Positions 36,477 through 45,114 of a stretch of 64,000 bases of DNA are shown here, one piece after another. Position 1 is the stretch's first letter. Every line of letters starts with the position of its first letter. Source of the DNA: Thalassococcus_A lentus (GTDB taxonomy: Bacteria > Pseudomonadota > Alphaproteobacteria > Rhodobacterales > Rhodobacteraceae); contig NZ_JAQIOY010000004.1 in the NCBI RefSeq assembly GCF_028023555.1, forward strand, positions 62,001 to 126,000, written 5' to 3'. Below the pieces are notes generated by a model that saw only the letters and a program-made list of their open reading frames with translations, made no database searches and was not told the origin of the DNA. A program made the translations under genes and the position numbers.

Positions 36477-37838
36477 CTACCCTCCGACAAGAGCCTGCGG
36501 AAGGAATGTCGCTATCTGTGGAAAGATGATCAACAGCCCGATCATTGCCGCCATAGCGAACCAAAATGGCCAGATGCCGCGGAAGATTGTGCTCATTGGA
36601 ACGTCTTGGGCGATGGATTTCACGATAAAGACATTGATGCCGACTGGCGGACTGATCATGCCCATTTCGAGCACGATCACCACGATGATTCCGAACCAGA
36701 TCAGATCCCAATCCAGTGCAATGGCAATTGGGATAACGACAGGGATGGTCAGAACAAGCATCGCAATGGCTTCGAGAAACATACCCAAAAACATGTAGAT
36801 CAGGACGATGATCAGCAGGATCCCGATTTCGCCGATAGGCAGCGAGGTCAGGATTGTAACCAGTTGTGCCGGCAACTCGGTCAGCGACATGAAGGGAATA
36901 AACACAAACGCGCCGATGATGATCAAAAAGACCGTCGCTGTTGCGTTCATGGTTTCCAGGATCACCTGTTTACCAGCTTGCCAGTTGAGAGAACGGCGCC
37001 ACGCGGCGACAACAAACGTCAGGAATGCCCCAACCGCTGATGCCTCTACCGGTGTGAAAAAGCCGGTGTACATGCCGCCAATGGTGGCCAGAACAACGCC
37101 CACAATTGGCAGGGCACGCCAAAGTGATGCAAGTCTTTCAGACCGGTCAAACCGCTCGCCCTGCGGTCCGGCGTCTGGGTTGCGCAGGACGACAAAATAG
37201 ATAGCCCCGATAAAGAGCAAGGTCAGGATGATCCCCGGAAATACCCCGGCCATAAACAGTCGTCCGATGGATTGTTCTGTGAGCACCGCATAGATGATCA
37301 TACCGCCAGAGGGCGGGATCAAGAATCCAAGCGTTCCGCCTGCAGCCACTGATCCGGTGGCAAGGCTGTCGGCGTATTTGTATTTCTTCATCTCAGGCAA
37401 GGCGACGCGGCCCATCGTGACCGCTGAGGCAAGCGATGACCCTGACAGCGCGGCAAACCCGGCACAGGCCGCAATTGTGGCTGATGCCAGACCGCCCCGT
37501 AGATGCCCCATCCACCTGTAGGCTGCCGAAAACAGATCGTTCGACATGCCGGAAACGCCCGCAAGATTGCCCATCAGGACGAACATCGGGATCACCAACA
37601 GGTTATAGTTCGAGGCTGCTTCGAAGGTTTCGCCGGCGAGGTTTGAATAGGCGATCTTCAGCCCGCGTGCCCAGGCCTGATCCTCGGCCATTCCCACGGC
37701 CATCAATTTGGTTGCGTTGGCGACAATCGTGCCAAAAAATCCAACGACCAGCATCGACAGGGCGACGGGCATGCGCAGCGCCAAAAGTGCAAAAAGCGTC
37801 AGCAGTCCAAGAATGCCGAGAACGGTTAAACTGATCAT
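36477..37838 (-). CDS. TRAP transporter large permease (DctM)
   Basis: A 453-residue inner-membrane protein with about 12 hydrophobic segments and the DctM motifs GFAALSGSSLASAVTMGRVALPEM and GTLGFLIPPSGGMIIYAVLTEQ (in parts). The true start is the ATG at 37838, overlapping the DctQ stop by four bases; upstream frame to 38087 is a shadow. Works with DctQ and one or both DctP proteins. Related to but separate from the TAXI-type fused permeases. Confidence 0.92.
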   Translation of the reverse strand: MISLTVLGILGLLTLFALLALRMPVALSMLVVGFFGTIVANATKLMAVGMAEDQAWARGLKIAYSNLAGETFEAASNYNLLVIPMFVLMGNLAGVSGMSNDLFSAAYRWMGHLRGGLASATIAACAGFAALSGSSLASAVTMGRVALPEMKKYKYADSLATGSVAAGGTLGFLIPPSGGMIIYAVLTEQSIGRLFMAGVFPGIILTLLFIGAIYFVVLRNPDAGPQGERFDRSERLASLWRALPIVGVVLATIGGMYTGFFTPVEASAVGAFLTFVVAAWRRSLNWQAGKQVILETMNATATVFLIIIGAFVFIPFMSLTELPAQLVTILTSLPIGEIGILLIIVLIYMFLGMFLEAIAMLVLTIPVVIPIAIALDWDLIWFGIIVVIVLEMGMISPPVGINVFIVKSIAQDVPMSTIFRGIWPFWFAMAAMIGLLIIFPQIATFLPQALVGG

Positions 37839-38377
37839 GAGATATCGTCCCCAATGCGCAACCGGATCACCTCGCCCGAACGCAAAATCTGCCAAATGTC
37901 CAAAACAATAACCAAGGCATAGAAAGCTATGGAGATGGACAGCAAATAGTAGAAAGGCCCGAACGAGATGAGCAATTGCTGTGTGGTCTCGCCGAATTTG
38001 CTGGCCGTCCCCCCTGCATGCCAAAGACACCACGCCATAACGCCCAGCAATGCTGCCCCGACCAGCTTGACCACAACCATCGACCATTTGGCGAACTGGG
38101 CCGACATGCGGGATTCCAACACCTCAATTTCGATGTGCGCGCCGGTGCGTGCACCTAGGGGAATTGAAAGACCGACGATGACCACCAGTGTCAGGATGAG
38201 GTAGTCCTCGGCTCCGAGGATCGGCGCGTTCAGCGCCTTGCGCATGATCAAGACATTCCAAACGGAAAGGCATGTCATAAAGATCAAAGTGGCCCCGCCA
38301 CAGATCACCGCGATCCAAGTGAGCACGCGGTCAAGCAACGCAATAAGGGGTGGCAGGGGTTTGCCGTGGTCGGTCAT
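37835..38377 (-). CDS. TRAP transporter small permease (DctQ)
   Basis: A 180-residue membrane protein with four hydrophobic segments, typical for DctQ, including the AEDYLILTLVVIVGLSIPLG region. I chose the ATG at 38377 because GGAGG lies seven bases before it; upstream ATG at 38419 lacks this. Its stop overlaps the DctM start. Confidence 0.9.
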   Translation of the reverse strand: MTDHGKPLPPLIALLDRVLTWIAVICGGATLIFMTCLSVWNVLIMRKALNAPILGAEDYLILTLVVIVGLSIPLGARTGAHIEIEVLESRMSAQFAKWSMVVVKLVGAALLGVMAWCLWHAGGTASKFGETTQQLLISFGPFYYLLSISIAFYALVIVLDIWQILRSGEVIRLRIGDDIS

Positions 38378-38458
38378 CGCGAAGCCTCCGATAGTGGTTT
38401 CATCGCGCAAGCTATCCATTTCGATGGAACTGACGCCTGCGGGTTGTAGAAGTGCGTT

Positions 38459-38493
38459 GCCCCGGACCCTTGCTCGCGGCACAGGTCCGGGGC
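38459..38493 (-). terminator. Hairpin after second DctP gene
   Basis: A perfect ten-base inverted repeat (GCCCCGGACC at 38459-38468, GGTCCGGGGC at 38484-38493) between the DctP and DctQ genes. No long T run; probably a processing or stabilising hairpin that limits permease expression. Confidence 0.7.
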
Positions 38494-38500
38494 AGGGGTC

Positions 38501-39520
38501 TTATTGGTTCAGCGCTTCGTAGATTTCTTGCGCGTTATCGATGCCGCGTTCTGCGTACTCGGCATAGATTTGTTGCATGCCCTCTGCTGCCGCGGCTTCC
38601 ATCTTGGCCCGCTCTTCTGCAGAAACTTCGATCCACTCGACGTTCAGCTCACCCGAAGCGATTTTTTCGTCTTTCCATTCCAACGCAATTTCATCAGCGT
38701 GATGGAAAGACCTTGCCAGCTCCAGCGAGAACGGAAGGCCAGAGATTTCATCCAAAATGGCGCGGTGCTCGTCACTCAGACCCATGTAGCGTTCTTTGTT
38801 CATGACAAAGTAGACAGGGTTAAATGTCGGAGGGACATTCACGATCGCGTAGTTGGCCACCTCATCGAGGTTCCACGGCGGCATGATGTTGTTGATCGTC
38901 GAAATCGCCGCATCAATGGTTCCCGTGCTGAGCGCTGTATAATGCTCGGTCGCGTCCAGAGCCACGGAAACCGCGCCCAGCCCCTGGATCACGGGGGTGG
39001 TCATGGACGAAAACGGGACGATCTTTGCCCCTCGCATACCTTCCATAGTCGAGACGTTTTTGGTGGAAATGATCATGCCACCGGCCGGGTTGCCAATGGC
39101 AAGAACGACGACGTCGCTCCATTCGTCGGCCATGTATTGATCAAAGACCGCCCACATCCGTTCCGTTGAATCGAGCGCATCAACCGCTTTCCCGGGCGGC
39201 ACAGCGAGCATTGTTTTGGGAAACAGCGTTGGTGTGACCGAGGCGATGCCAAAAGTAATATCGGCCACGCCTTCAACGGCACGTTTGTATTGTTGTGCTG
39301 GGCCGGCACCCAATTGGCCGGCGGGATAAAGTTTCATCGTCAGCGATCCGCCGGACCGCGTTTCGATTTCGTTGCTGAACCACGCCAGCGCGCCAGTGAC
39401 CGTTTCATGGTTCGGCGGTACGAAAGTCGCGACGCTCAGCTCTTCTGCGGTTGCTGCCGTGGTGTTGAGCCCGACCGCACAAGCGAAGCCGATAGCCATG
39501 CTAAATGTTTTGAAATTCAT
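38501..39520 (-). CDS. TRAP transporter solute-binding protein (DctP) B
   Basis: A 339-residue periplasmic protein with signal peptide SMAIGFACAVGLNTTAATA and the DctP layout (TMKLYPAGQLGAGPAQQY; AVEGVADITFG; later RGAKIVPFSS). It is a tandem paralogue of the next upstream gene, with long shared stretches. ATG at 39520 chosen; the preceding GTG at 39523 sits eight bases after AGGAGG and is equally possible. Confidence 0.9.
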   Translation of the reverse strand: MNFKTFSMAIGFACAVGLNTTAATAEELSVATFVPPNHETVTGALAWFSNEIETRSGGSLTMKLYPAGQLGAGPAQQYKRAVEGVADITFGIASVTPTLFPKTMLAVPPGKAVDALDSTERMWAVFDQYMADEWSDVVVLAIGNPAGGMIISTKNVSTMEGMRGAKIVPFSSMTTPVIQGLGAVSVALDATEHYTALSTGTIDAAISTINNIMPPWNLDEVANYAIVNVPPTFNPVYFVMNKERYMGLSDEHRAILDEISGLPFSLELARSFHHADEIALEWKDEKIASGELNVEWIEVSAEERAKMEAAAAEGMQQIYAEYAERGIDNAQEIYEALNQ

Positions 39521-39541
39521 CACTATTTGCTCCTCCTGAGG

Positions 39542-39574
39542 AAAAAGGCGCTCAAAGCAGCCGCTTCGAGCGCC
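39542..39574 (-). terminator. Rho-independent-type hairpin between tandem dctP genes
   Basis: Read on the minus strand: GGCGCTC, a 14-base loop, GAGCGCC and five Ts. It directly follows the first DctP gene and should partly terminate transcription before the second, giving graded expression. Confidence 0.75.
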
Positions 39575-39586
39575 CGTGCCGAATGC

Positions 39587-40600
39587 TTATTGATTCAGGG
39601 CGTTGTAAATCGCGCGGGCATCAGCGATGCCTTGGCTTTCGTAATCGGCAAAGATGACGTCAAGGCCCGCCGCAACGGCGTCATCCATCTTTGCGCGTTC
39701 TTCGTCCGAGACGACGACCCATTCGTAGGATTTCCCGGTTTCTGCCGCGATCATCGCCTTCGACCGTTCGTCGGCACCGTCAAAGGATTTGGCCAGTTCC
39801 AACGACATCGGCAAGCCCGCCAATTCATCGATGATTGCACGGTGCTCATCGGAAAGGCCCATGTAACGTTCCTTGTTCATCACGGCAAAGGTGACAGCAA
39901 AGCTCGTCGGGACATTTTCAACGATATGGGTCGAGACGTCCCAGAAATTCCACGGCGGGGTGATGTTGTTGTATGACGATGTCGTTGCATCAATCGTCCC
40001 GGTGGAAAGCCCGGTATACATCTCTGTCACGGGCATCTGGACCGGAACTGCGCCCATGGCTTCGATGATCGGCGTGGTCATGGCGGCGTATGGCACGACC
40101 TTTGCACCTTTCAGACCTTCCATGGTCGAGACATCCCGTGTCGCTGCCAAAAGGTTGCCCGCGACAGTGCCAATGGCCAGAACCTTTACGTCGCCGTATT
40201 CGTCGGCCAGATGCTCTTCGAAGATATTCCAGATCGCTCGGGTGGATTGATCGGCGTTTTCAGAGGCGCCGGGCAGGATTGCCAGCATGGTTTTTGGAAA
40301 CAACGCGGGCGTATAAGCCGAAACGCCAAAGGTGATGTCTGCCACACCCTCAACGGCACGCTTGTATTGCTGGACGGGTCCTGCGCCAAGCTGGCCTGCC
40401 GGGTAAAGCTTCATCGTCAACGTGCCGCCAGAACGCTCTTCGATTTGCTCACCAAACCACGCAAACATCCCTGTATTGGTGTGATGCTGGGGTGGCACGA
40501 AGGTGGCAACGCTCAGCTCTTCAGCCGCAGCAGCTTGGCCGAATAGCCCCACTGCAATGGAAAGGGCAGCGGGAAGGCTGAACATCTTGAAATTCATCAT
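39587..40600 (-). CDS. TRAP transporter solute-binding protein (DctP) A
   Basis: A 337-residue periplasmic binding protein, signal peptide SLPAALSIAVGLFGQAAAA, then EELSVATFVPP shared exactly with the downstream paralogue and the DctP stretch TMKLYPAGQLGAGPVQQY. GGAGG lies eight bases before ATG 40600. First gene of the operon DctP-DctP-DctQ-DctM-sulfatase, downstream of three TTGGGATCC sites. Confidence 0.92.
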   Translation of the reverse strand: MMNFKMFSLPAALSIAVGLFGQAAAAEELSVATFVPPQHHTNTGMFAWFGEQIEERSGGTLTMKLYPAGQLGAGPVQQYKRAVEGVADITFGVSAYTPALFPKTMLAILPGASENADQSTRAIWNIFEEHLADEYGDVKVLAIGTVAGNLLAATRDVSTMEGLKGAKVVPYAAMTTPIIEAMGAVPVQMPVTEMYTGLSTGTIDATTSSYNNITPPWNFWDVSTHIVENVPTSFAVTFAVMNKERYMGLSDEHRAIIDELAGLPMSLELAKSFDGADERSKAMIAAETGKSYEWVVVSDEERAKMDDAVAAGLDVIFADYESQGIADARAIYNALNQ

Positions 40601-40634
40601 TGGGGGATCCTCCAAATCCAGTTAGCGGCGCGAT

Positions 40635-40646
40635 TTGGGATCCCAA
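40635..40646. promoter_or_regulatory. TTGGGATCCCAA palindrome upstream of TRAP operon
   Basis: A perfect copy of the palindrome found at the FCD regulator/aldehyde dehydrogenase promoter, 35 bases before the DctP start. Best explained as an operator for the FCD regulator encoded at 17453. Confidence 0.7.
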
Positions 40647-40708
40647 GCTGTAGCCGGGAAACCGATATTAGACTGTTTTGCGCCTTTATGAGGTCAATCT
40701 AGGGGCAT

Positions 40709-40720
40709 TTGGGATCCTGA
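40709..40720. promoter_or_regulatory. TTGGGATCCTGA operator-like site
   Basis: Shares the first nine bases of the palindrome; second of three spaced sites upstream of the TRAP operon. Confidence 0.5.
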
Positions 40721-40771
40721 TTCAAGTAATTTGTGTGCAAGATGGGTGTTGTGGGGGCTTTTTCGCTTCAT

Positions 40772-40783
40772 TTGGGATCCCGA
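40772..40783. promoter_or_regulatory. TTGGGATCCCGA operator-like site
   Basis: Eleven of 12 bases match the palindrome; third and outermost site upstream of the TRAP operon. Spacing between sites is about 63-74 bases, as in the 18.3 kb promoter, which would suit a looped or cooperative complex. Confidence 0.55.
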
Positions 40784-41155
40784 GTGCCCCAAATCGCAGC
40801 GCGTGTGTCCAGAAGGTTCGTCATTCTGTGCCGTTGGCTCGCCTTTTGCGAATCGTCCAAAGTGATGTCGCGTGGCGTGGGCAATGCACTTTGGGGAAAA
40901 CAGCTTCGCTATTCATGGAGGCAACCGAGGTGCCAATCTGGTTTCACGGCAAATTGCGGGGCACCTGCCTGGAACATGCGCCTTGCCAAGTGCACCGCTT
41001 TTGATTGCTAGACGGCATCATTATGGCGGCCACTCCCGGCACCTGCGCATCTTGAATAGTTGGCACAAGGCGGCGCGCTGGATCTGAGGCCGGGACACAG
41101 TGTTCGGCTCGAAACTGTCCTGCTGATTGCTGCGGCCCAAGCAGTTTTGCGGATC
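40784..41155. other. Intergenic region without supported gene
   Basis: About 370 bases between the TRAP operator sites and the TauE/SafE stop. Frames here have poor composition and no initiation signal. I see no RNA gene or repeat. Confidence 0.5.
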
Positions 41156-41875
41156 TCAATCGCCCAAAAGTCCGACATAGATAAACCTCAGCGCGACGGC
41201 ACTGACGAGAATGCGGAATACCCGTCTGAACAGCGTTTCTGATACGTGGTGTGTCACGCATTTGCCGGCCCAGGTGCCCGCGAACCCGGCAATCGTAGCC
41301 CCGATGATATGAGGCAGATAGTCGGCGTAGTTGAACCCGAAAGAGCTGTAGCCAATCGCCTTGAGCAAATCGAGCGAGAGCATAGCTGCGGCCAACGTTC
41401 CCGTGAGCTGCATCTTCAGAAGATCGGTCCTCAGGAGCAGCGGTTGCAGCACACCGCCGACGCCAAACAGAGATCCCAAATAGCTGTGAATGATGCCAAC
41501 AAAGACAAAGGGATGTTTTACCGGCAGTGAAGGCAGTTGCGGTACCCAGATCAAAAGCAGCAGGACAAGGCCCAAAAGCAAAGCAATCGCCCGTTCGGGC
41601 AAGGCAGCGAAGGTCCAGGTCCCTATGCCCACGCCGAGCAGGCAGCCCAGAAAAAACAAGCGGACGATCCGCCAGTCGATGTGCTCCCAGAACAGTGCCA
41701 CGCGGGCCAAGAGAGAGGCTGCCGCAAAAGCGGATTGCAACGGAACAGCAGCGCTGAGCGGGAGAACAGAAGAGGAGGTGAACAGAAGGATATAGACGCC
41801 GCCTGTTGCAAAGGCTGCATTGACAAAGCTGGCAACGAAACTGCCCGCTGTGACGATAAAGACGGCCCAGTCCAC
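41156..41875 (-). CDS. TauE/SafE-family sulfite/sulfonate exporter-like permease
   Basis: A 239-residue membrane protein with two TauE/SafE halves (about seven to eight hydrophobic segments); GSLFGVGGVLQPLLLR is the conserved glycine-rich half-motif. The family exports sulfite, sulfoacetate or other organosulfur anions, though many members are uncharacterised. It sits between the sulfatase/TRAP operon and the lig genes, 28 bases downstream of the ligC stop on the same strand, and could be transcribed with lig. Confidence 0.85.
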   Translation of the reverse strand: MDWAVFIVTAGSFVASFVNAAFATGGVYILLFTSSSVLPLSAAVPLQSAFAAASLLARVALFWEHIDWRIVRLFFLGCLLGVGIGTWTFAALPERAIALLLGLVLLLLIWVPQLPSLPVKHPFVFVGIIHSYLGSLFGVGGVLQPLLLRTDLLKMQLTGTLAAAMLSLDLLKAIGYSSFGFNYADYLPHIIGATIAGFAGTWAGKCVTHHVSETLFRRVFRILVSAVALRFIYVGLLGD

Positions 41876-41903
41876 AGGGCCGCCTAAGCTTTACAAGCCA
41901 AAA

Positions 41904-42848
41904 TCAACTGAACGACTTTTCGATCCGATCCAGTGTGCGCATCGCGGCCAGCGTGTCGTGCACCGATCCATTGGGCTCGCGGCCTTCCCGGATGGCGGCA
42001 ATAAACTCCCGGTCGATCAGTTCGATCCCGTTATTGCTGACGGCCACATCGCTCAGATCAATCTGGTTTTCACGGCCGTCATAGAGATCGTCGTAGCGTG
42101 CCAGATAGGTGCCGTTGTCGCAAATGTAGCGAAAGAACGTGCCAAGCGGGCCATCGTTGTTGAACGACAGCGACAGCGTGCAAATCGCGCCGGATGGCGT
42201 TTTCATACCGATGGACATATCCATGGCGATGCCCAGTTCCGGGTGGTGCGGGCCTTCCAGGCCATAGACCTCGGACGGAACTTCGCCTGTTTGATACTGG
42301 AACAGGTCAACCGTATGGCAGGCGTGATGCCACAGAAGGTGGTCTGTCCAGCTGCGGGGTTCCCCCTTCGCATTGGTATTCGTGCGGCGGAAGAAATAGG
42401 TCTGCACATCCATTTGCTGCACGTTCAGTTCGCCCGCATCGATCTTGTTTTTGATCCACTGGTGCGAGGGATTGAAGCGGCGCACTTGCCCGGCCATTGC
42501 CAGGACACCTGTCTCTTTTTGAACGGCACAAATGCGCTCGCTATCCTCCAGCGAGTCTGCCATCGGAATTTCGATCAACACAGGCTTGCCCGCTTTCATG
42601 CAGGCCACAGCCTGATCGGCATGCATCTGGGTGGGTGTCGCCAGAATAACCGCATCCACATCGTCACGTGCGAGGCAGGCGTCCAGCGAAGTTGAGGCAA
42701 AGTCAATGCCGCGCTCTGCGGCAGCGGCGTTGATCTTGGCCTCGGTCGGTCCCATCACCGCGGTTACGGTAACGTCGTCAATCGCGTCCAAAGCTTCCAG
42801 ATGTTTGGTTCCGAATGCGCCGTAGGCGCCTGCTACGCAAAGTCTCAT
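41904..42848 (-). CDS. ligC: 4-carboxy-2-hydroxymuconate-6-semialdehyde dehydrogenase
   Basis: A 314-residue Gfo/Idh/MocA protein that oxidises the ring-cleavage product of protocatechuate to 2-pyrone-4,6-dicarboxylate. The Rossmann start is CVAGAYGAFGTKHLEAL. The usual EKP motif is EIP here (VLIEIPMADS), as I recall for characterised LigC. The stretches RRFNPSHQWI, DVQTYFFRRTNTNAKGEPRS and WTDHLLWHHACHTVDLF are LigC hallmarks. The start overlaps the ligB stop by four bases. Confidence 0.94.
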   Translation of the reverse strand: MRLCVAGAYGAFGTKHLEALDAIDDVTVTAVMGPTEAKINAAAAERGIDFASTSLDACLARDDVDAVILATPTQMHADQAVACMKAGKPVLIEIPMADSLEDSERICAVQKETGVLAMAGQVRRFNPSHQWIKNKIDAGELNVQQMDVQTYFFRRTNTNAKGEPRSWTDHLLWHHACHTVDLFQYQTGEVPSEVYGLEGPHHPELGIAMDMSIGMKTPSGAICTLSLSFNNDGPLGTFFRYICDNGTYLARYDDLYDGRENQIDLSDVAVSNNGIELIDREFIAAIREGREPNGSVHDTLAAMRTLDRIEKSFS

Positions 42849-43714
42849 TCTGCTGCAATCCTGTCTTTGTTGTTTTCAAGGATGATATGACCAACGGCTG
42901 TGTTCGAAGCTGGCACATGATAATGGCGATGCACTTCTGTCACGTCATCGTCGAGCGCGCCGCGCATGACATGCCACATCACCATTTCAACGCCTTCCGA
43001 ACCGGCTTCGCGCAAGTATTCGACATGCGGAGTTTGGCTCAGAGCGACAGGATCCGACGTCAGACGATCAAGAAACTGGGTGTCCCATTCCTTGTTGATC
43101 AAGCCGGCCCGCTTGTATTGCAACTGGTGGCTCATGCCGCCGGTGCCAAAGATGACGACGTTAAGATCTTCATCAAAGCTCTCGACCGCGCGCCGGATCG
43201 CTTTGCCCAGATTGTAGCAGCGGTTGCCGGTCGGGGCAGGGTACTGCACCACATTCACGCACAGCGGAATGACAAGACAGGGCCATTCATCGTCTGGTCC
43301 TTTGTCCCCAAACATGACGGACATCGGTACGGTAAGGCCGTGATCGACCTCCATCTCGTTCATGATCGTGATGTCGAATTCATCTAGGATCAGAGACTGA
43401 GCGATGTGGCTGGCCATGACCTGATGGTTTTTGACCACGGGAACGGGGCGGGGGCCCCAGCCTTCGTCAGCTGGTGCGAATTCGGGCGCGCACCCAAGCG
43501 CAAAGGTCGGAATGCAGGATGCGTCAAAAACCGTGCAATGATCATTGTAGACGAGAAAAATCACGTCTGCGTTCTGCGCTTTCATCCATTCGCGCGACTT
43601 CTCGAAACCCTCAAAGACGGGCACCCAATAGGGCTGTTCCGTGATGCCCTGATCCATTGCCACACCGATGGCGGGCACGTGAGAACACCCGACGCCTGCT
43701 GTAATACGAGCCAT
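42845..43714 (-). CDS. ligB: Protocatechuate 4,5-dioxygenase beta subunit
   Basis: A 289-residue catalytic subunit of the type II (LigB-family) extradiol dioxygenase that opens protocatechuate between carbons 4 and 5. Iron ligands are expected in GVGCSHVPAIG and YNDHCTVFDAS and in the later acidic segment; FGTGGMSHQLQY carries the catalytic His. Its ATG overlaps the ligA stop by one base (TAATG). Gallate could also be a substrate. Confidence 0.95.
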   Translation of the reverse strand: MARITAGVGCSHVPAIGVAMDQGITEQPYWVPVFEGFEKSREWMKAQNADVIFLVYNDHCTVFDASCIPTFALGCAPEFAPADEGWGPRPVPVVKNHQVMASHIAQSLILDEFDITIMNEMEVDHGLTVPMSVMFGDKGPDDEWPCLVIPLCVNVVQYPAPTGNRCYNLGKAIRRAVESFDEDLNVVIFGTGGMSHQLQYKRAGLINKEWDTQFLDRLTSDPVALSQTPHVEYLREAGSEGVEMVMWHVMRGALDDDVTEVHRHYHVPASNTAVGHIILENNKDRIAAE

Positions 43715-44121
43715 TAGCTGTCTCCCTCTTTGTCATCCCATTCGGATTGGTAGCGATTGCCCTCGGGCGAACGCCCGCCCGCAACCATCATGGCGCGGTA
43801 CGCCTCATTGCCCATGCCGGTCATCAGCCCGGCCAATTGCTGAAAGTTGATCCCATCATTGGCGGCCAGTTTGGAGGTGTAGTAAATGTTTCCCCCAAGC
43901 TCCAAGAGCCGGTTCCAGTCGCGATCGATCACGGCCTGGCGCTGGTCGGCAGTCATTGGATACTTGTCGAGATATGCGCCCTCATCGGCGTTGAACGCAT
44001 CACGGTTCACCTGAAGCCTTAGTGAGATGCAGAACTGGTTGAGTTGATACCCCTCGCGTCCGCGGTCGGCGTCAAACACGAAAGTGCCGGGGATGTCCTC
44101 ATAGTCTTTTTTTAGAGCCAT
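43714..44121 (-). CDS. ligA: Protocatechuate 4,5-dioxygenase alpha subunit
   Basis: A 135-residue helical subunit that caps the LigB active site. Family stretches are INQFCISLRLQVNRDAF-like (here LNQFCISLRLQVNRDAF), AYLDKYPMTADQRQAV and GINFQQLAGLMTGMG. Normal length for LigA. It lies three bases after the DUF1932 dehydrogenase gene. Confidence 0.95.
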   Translation of the reverse strand: MALKKDYEDIPGTFVFDADRGREGYQLNQFCISLRLQVNRDAFNADEGAYLDKYPMTADQRQAVIDRDWNRLLELGGNIYYTSKLAANDGINFQQLAGLMTGMGNEAYRAMMVAGGRSPEGNRYQSEWDDKEGDS

Positions 44122-44124
44122 TTC

Positions 44125-45036
44125 CTATTCCTTTGTGTCTTTCTGTGCGGCCATAGAAGCGAGGATTGTATCCGCCAGTGCTCCGAGGTTCTGGGCCTGT
44201 TCTTCGGTGACATGTAGCGCCAGCGCGCCCATTTCACGCTGACGCTGCACAGTGCGTTCAGTCATTCGCGGTGCCAAGCCCAGATCACGCAGGGTCTTGG
44301 CAACTTCTTCCATTTCGGCCGCCCTCCTGATGCCGTGGGTTGCCATCCGTTCCATCATATAGGGTGCACGTTCGCCCCATCCGAAGCCGGGAAAGCCTGC
44401 GTCAAGCGAGGCGACAATATCGTCTTCAATACCAGCCTTGCGAGCTGCCAAGAAACACTCAAGCGACAACGCCTCGAGCCCCTTGATCATAACCGAGCGG
44501 ATCATCTTGCGGGTTGAAGCGTCGCCTACACAACTGCCCGCAATCTCGACATTCATGCCAAGTTGCGTTGCAATTTCCTGTGCTGCCTCGGCATGCGGCC
44601 CTGACAACAAGCATGGGGCTTTGTGCAGCTTTGGATGCACTGGCGTCATTACGGCGACATCGACATATCGCCCGCCAGCAGCCTCAACCAGTTGGGCCGA
44701 CCGACGTTTGGTTTCCGGTGCGCAACTGTTGCAGTCGAAAAACAGGGCTTCGTTCAAAACGGACTGCGCTGCGGCTTGTGCGGCGACTTCTGATTGATCG
44801 GCCGTAACCAATGAAAAGATCAGCTCGGCATCTGAGCAGGCGGACAGAGCGCTTGCGGCGTCTGTTACGCCATGCTCTGCAAACTCGTTTTGTTTGACCT
44901 TTGCGTTCGGGCCATCCGTTTTGATGTCGTAGCCGCAAAGACGCATAGCAGCATCTTCGTTTCGAAGGCCCGTCGCAAAAGCTTGGGCGGCTTCCCCAAA
45001 TCCAAGAAATGCAATTTTTGGTCTCGACAAAGTCAC
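44125..45036 (-). CDS. 6-phosphogluconate-dehydrogenase-like NAD(P)-binding protein with DUF1932 domain
   Basis: A 303-residue beta-hydroxyacid-dehydrogenase-type protein: Rossmann start IAFLGFGEAAQAFA, FDCNSCAPETKRR, and a C-terminal DUF1932 domain (MIKGLEALSLECFLAARKAG). First gene of the ligABC operon, just downstream of the shared 16-base element. It is not one of the textbook steps of the 4,5-cleavage pathway, so it may act on an O-methylated or reduced intermediate. Substrate unknown. Confidence 0.85.
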   Translation of the reverse strand: MTLSRPKIAFLGFGEAAQAFATGLRNEDAAMRLCGYDIKTDGPNAKVKQNEFAEHGVTDAASALSACSDAELIFSLVTADQSEVAAQAAAQSVLNEALFFDCNSCAPETKRRSAQLVEAAGGRYVDVAVMTPVHPKLHKAPCLLSGPHAEAAQEIATQLGMNVEIAGSCVGDASTRKMIRSVMIKGLEALSLECFLAARKAGIEDDIVASLDAGFPGFGWGERAPYMMERMATHGIRRAAEMEEVAKTLRDLGLAPRMTERTVQRQREMGALALHVTEEQAQNLGALADTILASMAAQKDTKE

Positions 45037-45114
45037 AGCAGCCCCTGAGTGGTCTTGGTCGTTCTATCTAACAAGTCCGAGGTGCTTTGCGCCAATTCAA
45101 TTGACAGGGTTGGC

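Noticed and set aside
36448..36711. N-terminal extension of the third sulfatase to 36711
   Set aside because: The extra residues overlap the end of the DctM gene and have unnatural composition; the family N-terminus begins at the ATG at 36447.
40601..40612. GGGGGATCCTCC just before the DctP start as an operator
   Set aside because: It is better explained as the GGAGG ribosome-binding site with flanking bases; outer palindrome positions do not match.
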